Shown: positions 1 through 6,671, counted from the stretch's first letter. The stretch: DNA of 10,038 nt from Syntrophorhabdaceae bacterium (GCA_026415015.1 JAOAHW010000109.1:1-10038); one strand, 5' to 3'. Made by a program: numbers and translations. Notes: a model not told the origin generated them from the sequence alone.

Positions 1-19
1 AGATGTGTATAAGAGACAG
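1..19. other. Tn5/Nextera mosaic-end adapter remnant
   Basis: Bases 1-19 read AGATGTGTATAAGAGACAG, an exact match to the 19-base Tn5 mosaic end used in Nextera tagmentation libraries. This is untrimmed adapter at a contig edge, not genomic sequence. The adjoining reading frame runs open through it, so a gene caller could extend the first gene into adapter bases. A native Tn5 end is very unlikely because the match stops exactly where the adapter should and no transposon sequence accompanies it. Confidence 0.95.
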
Positions 20-1227
20 GTGATATAGACCTCTGTATAATTGTTGTCCCAGCAGGTATGGTTCCATCTGTGTTGCATGAATGCGGACAGAAAGATGTAA
101 AGGGCATTGTCCTTATCACAGCAGGTTACAAGGAGATAGAGGATGTAAAGGGTGAGGCCTTGGAAAAGGAGATAAAAGAGATAGCCGAAGAACATCAAAT
201 ACCTATAATTGGACCCAATACCTTTGGCTTTGTAAATCTTACAGACCAGGTGAATGGATCCTTTACCTATGAATTCTCCCTAATAAAAAAAGGTGGTGTT
301 ACCCTCATAAGCCAGAGTGGTGGCTTCTGTCATCTATGCGGATTCCTTGCCATGGAAGATAGGTTGGGTATGGCCAAGCTCATGAGCCTGGGAAATAGAG
401 TGAATATTGATTTCCCTGAGGCAATAAAATACTTTTTAGAAGAAGATGATGCCACAAGAGTTATAGCCCTTTATATAGAAGGGATAGATAAACCCAGGAG
501 GCTCTTTGATACTATAAAAAATGCTAAGGTTAAAAAACCAATCATTGCCTTCAAGGCAGGTAAGAGTGAAAAGGGTGACAGTGCAAGCAGATTTCACACA
601 GGCTCTCTTGCGGGAAACTATAGTATCTGGAGGGGTGCCCTTCGCCAAACAGGGATCCTTGAGGTAACATCTGCAGAGGAACTTATTGATACGGCAAAGG
701 TTCTTGATATATGTGCCCCTATCAGGGGGCCTAATATAGCAGTACTATCAGGTCAGGCAGGCCCTGGCATTATTGCCGCTGATGCCCTGGAAAGAGAAGG
801 GCTCAGGCTTGCCCGATTTTCTTCAGAGACCCAGGAGAAAATAAACGGTCTTCTGCCGCCTGTGGCAATAAGGACAAATCCTGTGGATATGGGACCTGCC
901 TGGTATAGCCCAGAGACAATGCTTAATATCCTTGAGTCAGTCTTAAATGATGATAACACAGATGGCGTCATATTCATTGCCATGTTTGCTTCAGCCAACC
1001 TAAAATTAACAGGCAGGATGGCAGGCCTTCTTCATGAGGTTGAGCCCTTTAAAAAACCTGTTATCTGTTGTTTTACTGCACCACCTGGTGTGTGGGATAA
1101 AGACATAGAAGGTATGGACGGTCAAAAGGGGGTTGCTATTTTACATTCACCAGAGAGGGCTGCAAAGGCCATGGCAAACCTCTGGAAGGCAAACATTATT
1201 ATGGGTATTAATAGATGGAAAAGATAA
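20..1227 (+). CDS. ADP-forming acyl-CoA (acetate-CoA) synthetase, alpha subunit, 5' partial
   Basis: This is the alpha part of an NDP-forming acyl-CoA synthetase, which interconverts an acyl-CoA plus ADP and phosphate with the free acid, CoA and ATP in the cytoplasm. The frame is open to the contig edge: codons from base 22 read D-I-D-L-C-I-I-V-V-P-A-G before the first ATG at 58, matching the end of the N-terminal Rossmann CoA-binding domain, so the true start is missing and the ATG at 58 is internal. Numbered from that ATG, the succinyl-CoA-synthetase-like region follows, with IGPNTFGFVN near 51-60 and SQSGG near 85-89. RFHTGSLAG at 178-186 carries the likely phosphohistidine H180 (bases 595-597). 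A second flavodoxin-like domain fills about 220-380. The beta gene overlaps its 3' end by 13 bases, implying an operon and translational coupling. The acid substrate (acetate, branched-chain, aryl or other) cannot be read from sequence. Confidence 0.9.
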
Positions 1228-1871
1228 TACTCAATGTAGATGCCCTTGATTTTCTTGAAAAAGAGGGCTTTAAAGTCCTTAAAAACAGGTTGGCAAAGGA
1301 TGAGGAGGAGGCAGCCCAAATTGCCTCTGAGATAGGTTTTCCTGTATCCATGAAGGTCTGTTCATCCCATGTGGTCCATAAGACAGAGGTGGATGGTGTA
1401 AGATACCCCATAAATAATACCTCTGAGGTGAGGGAGGCATTTTTAGAACTTAAAAAGAATTTCAAAATTTTTCATCCTGAAAAATTCCTTGAAGGTATTA
1501 TGGTCCAGAGGCTCGGAAGGGGCATTGAGATGATTGTAGGTGTCCACACAGACCAGCAGTTTGGCCCTGTTATTATGTTCGGGCTGGGTGGTATATTTGT
1601 TGAGGCCATTAAAGACATCTCCTTTCGCATGATCCCAATAAACAAAAAGGATGCAAGGGATATGATAGAGGAGTTATCAGCCTACAAGATACTCACAAGC
1701 CCGCGTCAGAGGGGCATTGATATAAACCTCATAGTGGATTTTCTCATCAAGGTCTCTCAGTTTATAACATTACACAGTGAGGTCAGGGAGATGGATATGA
1801 ACCCTGTCTTTGTCTCTGCTAAAGGCCTGTATGTATGCGATGCAAGGATAACTCAGGAATTGATGCCATAA
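1215..1871 (+). CDS. ADP-forming acyl-CoA synthetase, beta (ATP-grasp) subunit
   Basis: This 218-residue protein is an ATP-grasp domain of the ATP-grasp_5 type, the usual size of the separate beta subunit of ADP-forming acetyl-CoA synthetases. It should bind nucleotide and transfer phosphate to and from the alpha subunit. SMKVCSSHVVHKTEVDGV starts at residue 45: K47 is a probable nucleotide-binding lysine, and H55 sits in the VVHKTE motif where a second phosphohistidine is known in archaeal ACD enzymes. MVQRLGRGIEMIVGV (96-110) and FGPVIMFGLGGIFVE (116-130) are typical ATP-grasp core motifs, and REMDMNPV (191-198) matches the C-terminal E-x-N-P metal/nucleotide motif. The ATG lies inside the 3' end of the alpha gene and has no strong Shine-Dalgarno sequence, which suits translational coupling. 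No clear intrinsic terminator follows. In many bacteria the two parts are fused in one chain; here they are separate. Confidence 0.92.
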   Translation: MEKIILNVDALDFLEKEGFKVLKNRLAKDEEEAAQIASEIGFPVSMKVCSSHVVHKTEVDGVRYPINNTSEVREAFLELKKNFKIFHPEKFLEGIMVQRLGRGIEMIVGVHTDQQFGPVIMFGLGGIFVEAIKDISFRMIPINKKDARDMIEELSAYKILTSPRQRGIDINLIVDFLIKVSQFITLHSEVREMDMNPVFVSAKGLYVCDARITQELMP

Positions 1872-1918
1872 ATTTTGAGCTTGGGTGATTTTTAGGCCTT
1901 AAGATAAAATTTATCATA

Positions 1919-1994
1919 TGGAGCGGGCAACGGGGATCGAACCCGCGGCATCAAGCTTGGGAAGCTTGCACTCTACCAGCTGAGCTATGCCCGC
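1919..1994 (-). tRNA. tRNA-Gly(CCC)
   Basis: The minus strand folds into a full cloverleaf of 76 nt. The acceptor stem GCGGGCA/TGCCCGC is a perfect 7 bp. The D arm is GCTC-AGCTGGTA-GAGT, the anticodon stem CAAGC/GCTTG, and the loop TTCCCAA gives anticodon CCC (bases 1961-1959), which reads GGG glycine codons. The variable loop is 5 nt and the T arm is GCGGG-TTCGATC-CCCGT. The discriminator base is U, as expected for bacterial tRNA-Gly, and the 3' CCA is encoded (TGG at 1919-1921 on the plus strand). It lies between the convergent acyl-CoA synthetase operon and the 3' end of the hybrid kinase gene, on the same strand as the kinase. Confidence 0.97.
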
Positions 1995-1999
1995 CTTGG

Positions 2000-2032
2000 A
2001 TATAATCTAAAGTATTTTTTTATGTAAATCAA
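2000..2032 (-). promoter_or_regulatory. Candidate promoter for tRNA-Gly
   Basis: Two overlapping sigma70-like pairs read toward the tRNA, each with 17-base spacing: TTGATT (2032-2027) with TAGATT (2009-2004), and TTTACA (2028-2023) with TTATAT (2005-2000). The first would start transcription about 3 nt before the mature 5' end; the second would start almost on it. Both are imperfect matches in AT-rich sequence, so this is only a candidate. Read-through from the upstream kinase gene is the alternative. Confidence 0.35.
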
Positions 2033-2082
2033 GTCTTCTTTCTTCTCTTAAACCTCTGTAGAAAACTTTCTGATAATGAGCA

Positions 2083-4542
2083 TCATTTACTCAAGTTTGT
2101 TTTCCCTGTCCTATCGAGGACCTCTCTTACTTTTTTCGATATATTTTCAAGGGTAAAGGGTTTTTGAATAAACTCTATCCCCTCTTTTAAGATACCGTGA
2201 TGGACAATCACATTATCTGTATAACCTGACATAAAAAGTACTACTGCCTCCTTATGTATCTCTTTTATCTTATCAAATAATTCCTGGCCCTTTATACCAG
2301 GGATTACCACATCTAATAGAATAAGATGTATGGTATCCCTGTATTTACTACAGATAGATATTGCCTCTTCTCCACTACCTGCCTTCAAGACATTATACCC
2401 CTGCATCTTGAGCATCTCTGCAGCAGATTCTCGTACACTTTCCTCATCCTCTATTATAAGGATTGTCTCGCTACTATGGGATATCTCTCTACCTTTATAG
2501 ACATCTTTTTTATCTTCTATTTTTGCCTCAACACAGGGAAAGTATATCTTGAATGTGGTCCCTTTATTTATCTCAGAATAGACCCATATGTTTCCATTGC
2601 TCTGTTTTACTATACCATATACTGTTGATAAACCAAGACCTGTACCCTCACCCTTTGGTTTTGTGGTATAAAATGGCTCAAATAGATGCTGTCTTGCCTT
2701 ATCGCTTATACCTACACCTGTATCGCTAATGGATAGCATTATATGGGGGCCTGGTTTCACATCTTGGTGTTTTTTTGCATATTCGTTATCAAGATACACC
2801 CTTGATGTCTCAATGGTTAACTTTCCGCCTCTGGGCATGGCATCCCTTGCATTTACTGCAAGGTTTATTATGACCTGTTCTATCTGGGCAGAGTCTGCCT
2901 TTATCGTACCTACATCTTCTTTAAGGATGATTTTCAGCTCTATATCTTCTCCAATGAGCCTCTTGAGCATCTTCTCGAGGTTAATAATAAGTTCATTGAT
3001 GTTTATTACTCTCATCTCCATAATCTGTCTTCTGCTGTAGGCAAGGAGTTGTTTTGTAAGAGAGGATGCCCTATCTGCTGCCTTTTTTATATCATCTATC
3101 CTGTGCTTAATCCTCTCTGGGTTTTTTAGGTCAAAAAGGGCTAGCTCACATGAACCTAAAATTACAGTAAGTATATTATTGAAATCATGGGCAACACCAC
3201 CAGCAAGCCTTCCTATAGCCTCCATCTTTTGAGACTGTATAAACTGTTGCTGTAGTTCCCTGTATTGTTCTTCTCTCTTTTTGCGTTCTGTTATATCCTC
3301 TACTGTTCCTTCATAATAGATGACATTACCCTTCTCATCTGTTACCTCATGGGCATTTATTGTTACCCATAGGGTTTTTCCGTGCCTATCAACTAACTGT
3401 GTCTCAAAACCCTTTATAGTGCCATATTTTTCAAGGATACCCCTGTAAATCTCCCGATCCTCAGGTTTGAGATACTGCTGTTCCCCTATGTTTGTATAGT
3501 AATCCATAAACTCTTGGGGTGAGTTGAAACCAAATAGCCTCGCAAGGGCTGGATTTGCATCAAGGACCCTCCCATCTGGTGTGGTCTGGAAAATACCCTC
3601 TATGGCGTTTTCAAATATAGAACGATACTTTTTTTCGCTTTTTCGCAACTCCGCTGTCTTTTCCTTGACTTTTTTTCTCAATAACCAGGTCCAAAAAATA
3701 CTTAAGGCAAAAAGAATACATATGATCAAAAAACCAATAGTTAGGTATCTAAATAAACCTGAAATACCTTTTTCCTCATATATGCCAAGCCATTTATTGT
3801 AGATCTCTTTATATCTATTCGTTGTTTTTAGTATGTTTAGACCTGTATTAAGCTTTGAAACAAGAAGGCTGTTGCCTTCAGTGACAGCAAAACAGTATTC
3901 CCTGGGCATTAAATCTGAGCCTGCTGCCTTTATATTAGTGAGCTTGAATCTACTTATAAAATAGTGTCCCTGCATCTTATTAAGTATGGCGCAGTCATGT
4001 CTCCCAGAGGCAAGAAGCAAAAGTGCATCATGGGCATCAGTAACAGTTATAATTTTCGATGTGATACCCTGCTTTTTTAGGTAGTCGTGCATTATACCGC
4101 CTTCTTGAACAATTATCTCTTTATCTCTGGCATCTTCTATGGAGCCTATGGATGAATCCTTTCGCATAAAGATGTCAAAAGAGAGGATAGAATGGGGGAC
4201 AGAAAAGTCAACTACCCTGTCCCTTTCTACTGAATAGGTCATACCTGCAAGGATGTCTATCTCACCTTTTTCGAGTTGTGTCCTAACCTCATTCCATGGA
4301 CCTAAACTGATCTTTATATCCAGGCCCATAATCTCTGCCACAGCCTTTATTAGTTCTATGTTAAAACCCTGTGGCTCTCCCTTTTCATCGATAAATTCAT
4401 AGGGAGGGTAATTGTGGTCTGCCCTTACAATCAGTTGTTTCTTTTCATGGACATCCTTTGCCTGTATATATGGGATGCAAAAAAGAATCTGAAAAAGGAG
4501 TAAAAAAATTATAGTTTTAATGCATAACCATGACCTTGTCAT
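2083..4542 (-). CDS. Hybrid sensor histidine kinase with periplasmic SBP_bac_3 sensor, PAS and C-terminal receiver
   Basis: This 819-residue inner-membrane protein senses something in the periplasm and feeds a phosphorelay. A signal peptide or first membrane anchor spans about 6-28. A family 3 solute-binding domain (about 36-255) follows, with YPPYEF, the T102/R107 pair and VDFSVP. A transmembrane helix lies at about 264-287, then a short charged linker to a PAS domain (about 303-420). The HisKA domain has the H-box AHDFNN with phosphoacceptor H452. The HATPase_c domain shows the N-box NLAVNARDA (N564), G1 DTGVG (607-611) and G2 GTGLGL (633-638). The C-terminal receiver has acidic E698/D699, phosphoacceptor D744, S772 and K794. 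No output domain and no separate response regulator are present nearby, so the downstream partner is unknown. ATG 4542 is the first start after the in-frame stop at 4563-4561; no good Shine-Dalgarno is visible. R107 matches the carboxylate-binding arginine of amino-acid-binding proteins, but the usual amino-group-binding Asp appears to be N188. Confidence 0.93.
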   Translation of the reverse strand: MTRSWLCIKTIIFLLLFQILFCIPYIQAKDVHEKKQLIVRADHNYPPYEFIDEKGEPQGFNIELIKAVAEIMGLDIKISLGPWNEVRTQLEKGEIDILAGMTYSVERDRVVDFSVPHSILSFDIFMRKDSSIGSIEDARDKEIIVQEGGIMHDYLKKQGITSKIITVTDAHDALLLLASGRHDCAILNKMQGHYFISRFKLTNIKAAGSDLMPREYCFAVTEGNSLLVSKLNTGLNILKTTNRYKEIYNKWLGIYEEKGISGLFRYLTIGFLIICILFALSIFWTWLLRKKVKEKTAELRKSEKKYRSIFENAIEGIFQTTPDGRVLDANPALARLFGFNSPQEFMDYYTNIGEQQYLKPEDREIYRGILEKYGTIKGFETQLVDRHGKTLWVTINAHEVTDEKGNVIYYEGTVEDITERKKREEQYRELQQQFIQSQKMEAIGRLAGGVAHDFNNILTVILGSCELALFDLKNPERIKHRIDDIKKAADRASSLTKQLLAYSRRQIMEMRVININELIINLEKMLKRLIGEDIELKIILKEDVGTIKADSAQIEQVIINLAVNARDAMPRGGKLTIETSRVYLDNEYAKKHQDVKPGPHIMLSISDTGVGISDKARQHLFEPFYTTKPKGEGTGLGLSTVYGIVKQSNGNIWVYSEINKGTTFKIYFPCVEAKIEDKKDVYKGREISHSSETILIIEDEESVRESAAEMLKMQGYNVLKAGSGEEAISICSKYRDTIHLILLDVVIPGIKGQELFDKIKEIHKEAVVLFMSGYTDNVIVHHGILKEGIEFIQKPFTLENISKKVREVLDRTGKTNLSK

Positions 4543-4571
4543 AGGTTTTTTTATAACAAATCAACCTGCAG

Positions 4572-4600
4572 ACTGTAAAGAGGTTTAAAAAAACTGACAA
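4572..4600 (-). promoter_or_regulatory. Candidate sigma70 promoter for the hybrid kinase gene
   Basis: On the minus strand TTGTCA (4600-4595) and TACAGT (4577-4572) are separated by exactly 17 bases. These match the -35 and -10 consensus at 5/6 and 4/6 positions. The predicted start near 4565 would give a leader of about 23 nt before the ATG at 4542. The site overlaps the candidate promoter of the divergent small gene. Confidence 0.4.
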
Positions 4601-4612
4601 GGATGTTATAAT
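4584..4612 (+). promoter_or_regulatory. Candidate promoter of the small membrane protein gene (consensus -10)
   Basis: A perfect TATAAT lies at 4607-4612, with a weak TTTAAA 17 bases upstream at 4584-4589. Transcription would start at about 4619-4620, on the A of the ATG at 4620, so the mRNA would be leaderless or nearly so. AAGGA at 4599-4603 is too far from that ATG (16 nt) to act as a normal ribosome binding site. The -10 match could be chance in AT-rich sequence. Confidence 0.4.
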
Positions 4613-4619
4613 CTTTATA

Positions 4620-4889
4620 ATGTTTTCAGATAAAACAGTTTTTGAAAGGGTAGTTCTGATTCTGTCTGCCTGTCTTGCATTGGCTGGGATTGCAGGGTTT
4701 ATTTATGTTCTTAAGATGGGTATATTGCCCTCTGGCAACCTGATGGGACACTCAAGGGAATATGAACAGGGTTGGTCGCTTTTTTTCTTGATTTTCCTGG
4801 GCATCCCCTGCTTTTTGGCATTTATATGCGGTGTTACACCATGGATTTTATTATTTAAAGATTCATTAAAGAAAAAGAAGGCGTCCTGA
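4620..4889 (+). CDS. Small two-helix membrane protein of unknown function
   Basis: I do not recognise this 89-residue protein. It has a short N-terminal stretch, a hydrophobic helix at about 9-31, a polar loop at about 36-51 (PSGNLMGHSREYEQGW), a second hydrophobic stretch at about 52-79 rich in Phe, Leu and Ile, and a basic tail ending KKKKAS. The positive tail predicts both termini in the cytoplasm with a short periplasmic loop. Support for a real gene comes from codon use like its neighbours, a TATAAT just upstream and a terminator hairpin that overlaps its stop codon. It is divergent from the hybrid kinase and convergent with the spermidine-synthase-like gene, so it is probably monocistronic. 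No in-frame ATG, GTG or TTG lies immediately upstream, and no Shine-Dalgarno stands at a normal distance. It could instead be a chance hydrophobic frame, but that seems less likely. Confidence 0.6.
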   Translation: MFSDKTVFERVVLILSACLALAGIAGFIYVLKMGILPSGNLMGHSREYEQGWSLFFLIFLGIPCFLAFICGVTPWILLFKDSLKKKKAS

Positions 4890-4903
4890 GAGAGATGCCT
4901 TTT
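4879..4903. terminator. Bidirectional intrinsic terminator between convergent genes
   Basis: AGGCGTC (4879-4885) pairs with GATGCCT (4894-4900), with one G-T wobble and an 8-nt loop containing the TGA stop of the small membrane protein gene. TTTT follows on the plus strand. On the minus strand the hairpin is followed by TTCTTTTTCTTT (complement of 4867-4878), a good U-rich tail for the converging gene that ends at 4930. A second perfect 7-bp inverted repeat, TGAAACT/AGTTTCA (4907-4913 and 4926-4932), begins at that gene's stop codon but has no T tract of its own. Confidence 0.65.
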
Positions 4904-4929
4904 CCATGAAACTACACAATTACTGAGTT

Positions 4930-6480
4930 TCAGCCTTTCCTGTTGTATCCAAACCTCTCCTCAAATACTGGTGCCACGAGATTATCCACAGGTGCATAGT
5001 CATCCCTTATTACTATGGCGTATTCTTTATTAAGAAAATCTTCCATCATCTTCTCAGGGACAACATAGGATTTTGCATGATCCTTTAGTTCTGTCTCCAC
5101 AAACCTTACAAAGTTGTTGATATCCATAGGACCGTTTGAAGCAATTACTATGAATGTGCTTATCTTTGTATTTTCAAAATCAGGGCTTACAGATACAAGA
5201 TATACATTCCTTCTACCAAAGACCTCTGCGAGGGTCTTTATGTATGATGGCAAAAATGCACCCTTCTGGAAATTATCTATAATATTAGACATTAGAAGGC
5301 CATTGGGCTTCATAATATCCTTAAGTTGTTGAAGAAACTCTTTTGTTGTGAGGTGATAGGGTATAGAGAGGTCATTATAGGCATCTGTGAATATAAGGTC
5401 GTATTTTTCTTTACAATTCATGACATACCATCTACCATCTTCATTGAAGCTTTTGATTCTTGTAGTCTTTGGCAGTCCCAGATGGTCATATACAATCCTG
5501 GTCACCTCCGGGTCAATCTCCACTACATCTATATCTGCCTTCGGGTAGTAAACCTCCATATATCTTGGGAAGGTATAACCTCCGCCACCAATAGTGAGGG
5601 TTTTAAAGTTTTCATCCTTTTTAAATCTCCATTTAAGGACATCAGAATAGATCCTCTCATATTCATATTCTATATGATAAGGGTCATCGAGGGCAACATA
5701 TGAGTGTATGAGGTTATCCAGTATCATTGCCTCAAGGGGGGTCTTTTGGTCTGTACTGACTGTCTTTGTCAGTTTTATAGTAAAATAGTCACTCTCTTTA
5801 TAAAAATATGTGTTTTTTTGTAGGGGTGGCCTGTACAGGTAATGGTATATGAGCCATAAAAAAGGTATTGCTATTACCAAAAATAATACCGCCATCTTTT
5901 TTGTCCTGAACAGGGAGCCAGAGAATATAGCAGCAAATATCAGAATAATACCCATGGTGAATACAATGCTCCTTGTGCCCATGTAGGAGATAAGGAAAAA
6001 GCCTGTAGCAAATGTCCCTATAATGGCACCGAGGGTTGAAAATGCATATATCTTGCCTATCACATTGCCGGCCTTATCAAGATTTTTAAGGGTAAGCCTC
6101 ACCACAACAGGAGAGATAGTGCCAAGGACACAGCCAGGGATAAAGAATATAATAGTGGTTACAATGAATATCCTCATCATAAGTGATACAGGAAAACGAT
6201 ATGCAGCAATGGCATATGTAAGGGGGATAATGGTAAGTGAGGTTATCCCTGATATGAGAAGCACCCCCCCCAGTGTCTTTCTTGTAGGGAATCTGTCCAC
6301 AAGTTTCCCGCCTATATATGCGCCAATACTTATCCCAGCGAGTATGACTCCAATTATACTCGTCCATGTATATATGGATACACCAACAAAGGGGGCAAGT
6401 ATACGACCTGCCACCATCTCTATAACAAGGGAACAAAAGCTTGCAATAAAGGTTATTATATATGCTTCTATCAGGCTCAT
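4930..6480 (-). CDS. Membrane-domain/spermidine synthase-like fusion protein
   Basis: This 516-residue protein joins an N-terminal polytopic membrane domain (about 1-215, six or seven hydrophobic helices, with EMVAGRILAPFVG at 21-33 and IGAYIGGKLVDR at 52-63) to a C-terminal Rossmann domain of the spermidine/spermine synthase family (about 225-505). The soluble part shows LTIGGGGYTFPR (295-306) at the SAM/decarboxylated-SAM loop, VEIDP (320-324), NEDGRWYV (346-353) and TDAYNDLSIPYHLTTKEF (365-382) with the likely catalytic-type D366. DDYAPVDNL near 493-501 is typical of this fused family. The usual GGGDGG loop of true SpeE is changed to GGGGYTFPR, so aminopropyl transfer to putrescine is not assured, and no speD (SAM decarboxylase) gene is present here. 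AAGGAGG (6499-6493) lies 12 nt before the ATG, a slightly long but strong ribosome binding site. A G8 tract (6271-6264) falls inside the membrane domain, at codons for L-G-G-V near residue 70. Confidence 0.88.
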   Translation of the reverse strand: MSLIEAYIITFIASFCSLVIEMVAGRILAPFVGVSIYTWTSIIGVILAGISIGAYIGGKLVDRFPTRKTLGGVLLISGITSLTIIPLTYAIAAYRFPVSLMMRIFIVTTIIFFIPGCVLGTISPVVVRLTLKNLDKAGNVIGKIYAFSTLGAIIGTFATGFFLISYMGTRSIVFTMGIILIFAAIFSGSLFRTKKMAVLFLVIAIPFLWLIYHYLYRPPLQKNTYFYKESDYFTIKLTKTVSTDQKTPLEAMILDNLIHSYVALDDPYHIEYEYERIYSDVLKWRFKKDENFKTLTIGGGGYTFPRYMEVYYPKADIDVVEIDPEVTRIVYDHLGLPKTTRIKSFNEDGRWYVMNCKEKYDLIFTDAYNDLSIPYHLTTKEFLQQLKDIMKPNGLLMSNIIDNFQKGAFLPSYIKTLAEVFGRRNVYLVSVSPDFENTKISTFIVIASNGPMDINNFVRFVETELKDHAKSYVVPEKMMEDFLNKEYAIVIRDDYAPVDNLVAPVFEERFGYNRKG

Positions 6481-6492
6481 CCTTTCAGAAAT

Positions 6493-6499
6493 CCTCCTT
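6493..6499 (-). promoter_or_regulatory. Strong Shine-Dalgarno for the membrane/spermidine synthase-like gene
   Basis: The minus strand reads AAGGAGG, a full anti-Shine-Dalgarno match, 12 nt before the ATG at 6480. No other start codon lies closer in frame, which supports this start despite the long spacing. Confidence 0.6.
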
Positions 6500-6527
6500 C
6501 ATCAGTATTTTAATTATCCTATTCAAA

Positions 6528-6552
6528 CAGGTATTATTATAAATCAGACCTG
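6528..6552. promoter_or_regulatory. Short inverted repeat around a minus-strand TATAAT, possible operator
   Basis: CAGGT (6528-6532) and ACCTG (6548-6552) form a 5-base inverted repeat with 15 bases between. The gap contains ATTATA at 6536-6541, which is TATAAT on the minus strand, pointing at the gene that starts at 6480. No good -35 element is placed upstream of it. A repressor site over a -10 element would look like this, but short repeats also arise by chance. Confidence 0.2.
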
Positions 6553-6642
6553 AAGAATCTAACTTGTTAAAAGTTGTGTAGTATATTTGACAGATTATTG
6601 AGATTTTTTCAACAAATAATTGAAGGTCTTTTAGTCCCGATG

Positions 6643-6671
6643 TTGACAATATCTATCTAATCTGTTTTAAT
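6643..6671 (+). promoter_or_regulatory. Sigma70-type promoter for the CoA-binding/ABC transporter cluster
   Basis: A perfect -35 TTGACA (6643-6648) and a -10 TTTAAT (6666-6671, 5/6 match) are separated by 17 bases. Transcription should start near 6678, giving a leader of about 27 nt with a Shine-Dalgarno before the ATG at 6705. This is the best promoter match in the window and reads into the plus-strand cluster running to the window end. The rest of the 6481-6704 gap is AT-rich, with no RNA structure I can name. Confidence 0.65.

Noticed and set aside
1..19. Genuine Tn5 or IS50 insertion at the left edge
   Set aside because: Only the 19-base mosaic end is present; this exact hybrid end is characteristic of library adapters.
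1903..1915. Palindrome GATAAAATTTATC between the beta subunit gene and the tRNA, as a terminator
   Set aside because: The stem is nearly all A-T with almost no loop and no T tract on either strand.
6023..6553. 176-codon open frame on the plus strand opposite the spermidine synthase-like gene
   Set aside because: It is antisense to a well-supported conserved gene, lacks family motifs and mirrors the codon structure of the real gene.
6587..6592. Perfect TTGACA in the 6481-6704 intergenic region
   Set aside because: No acceptable -10 sequence lies 15-19 bases downstream; the second TTGACA at 6643 has one.
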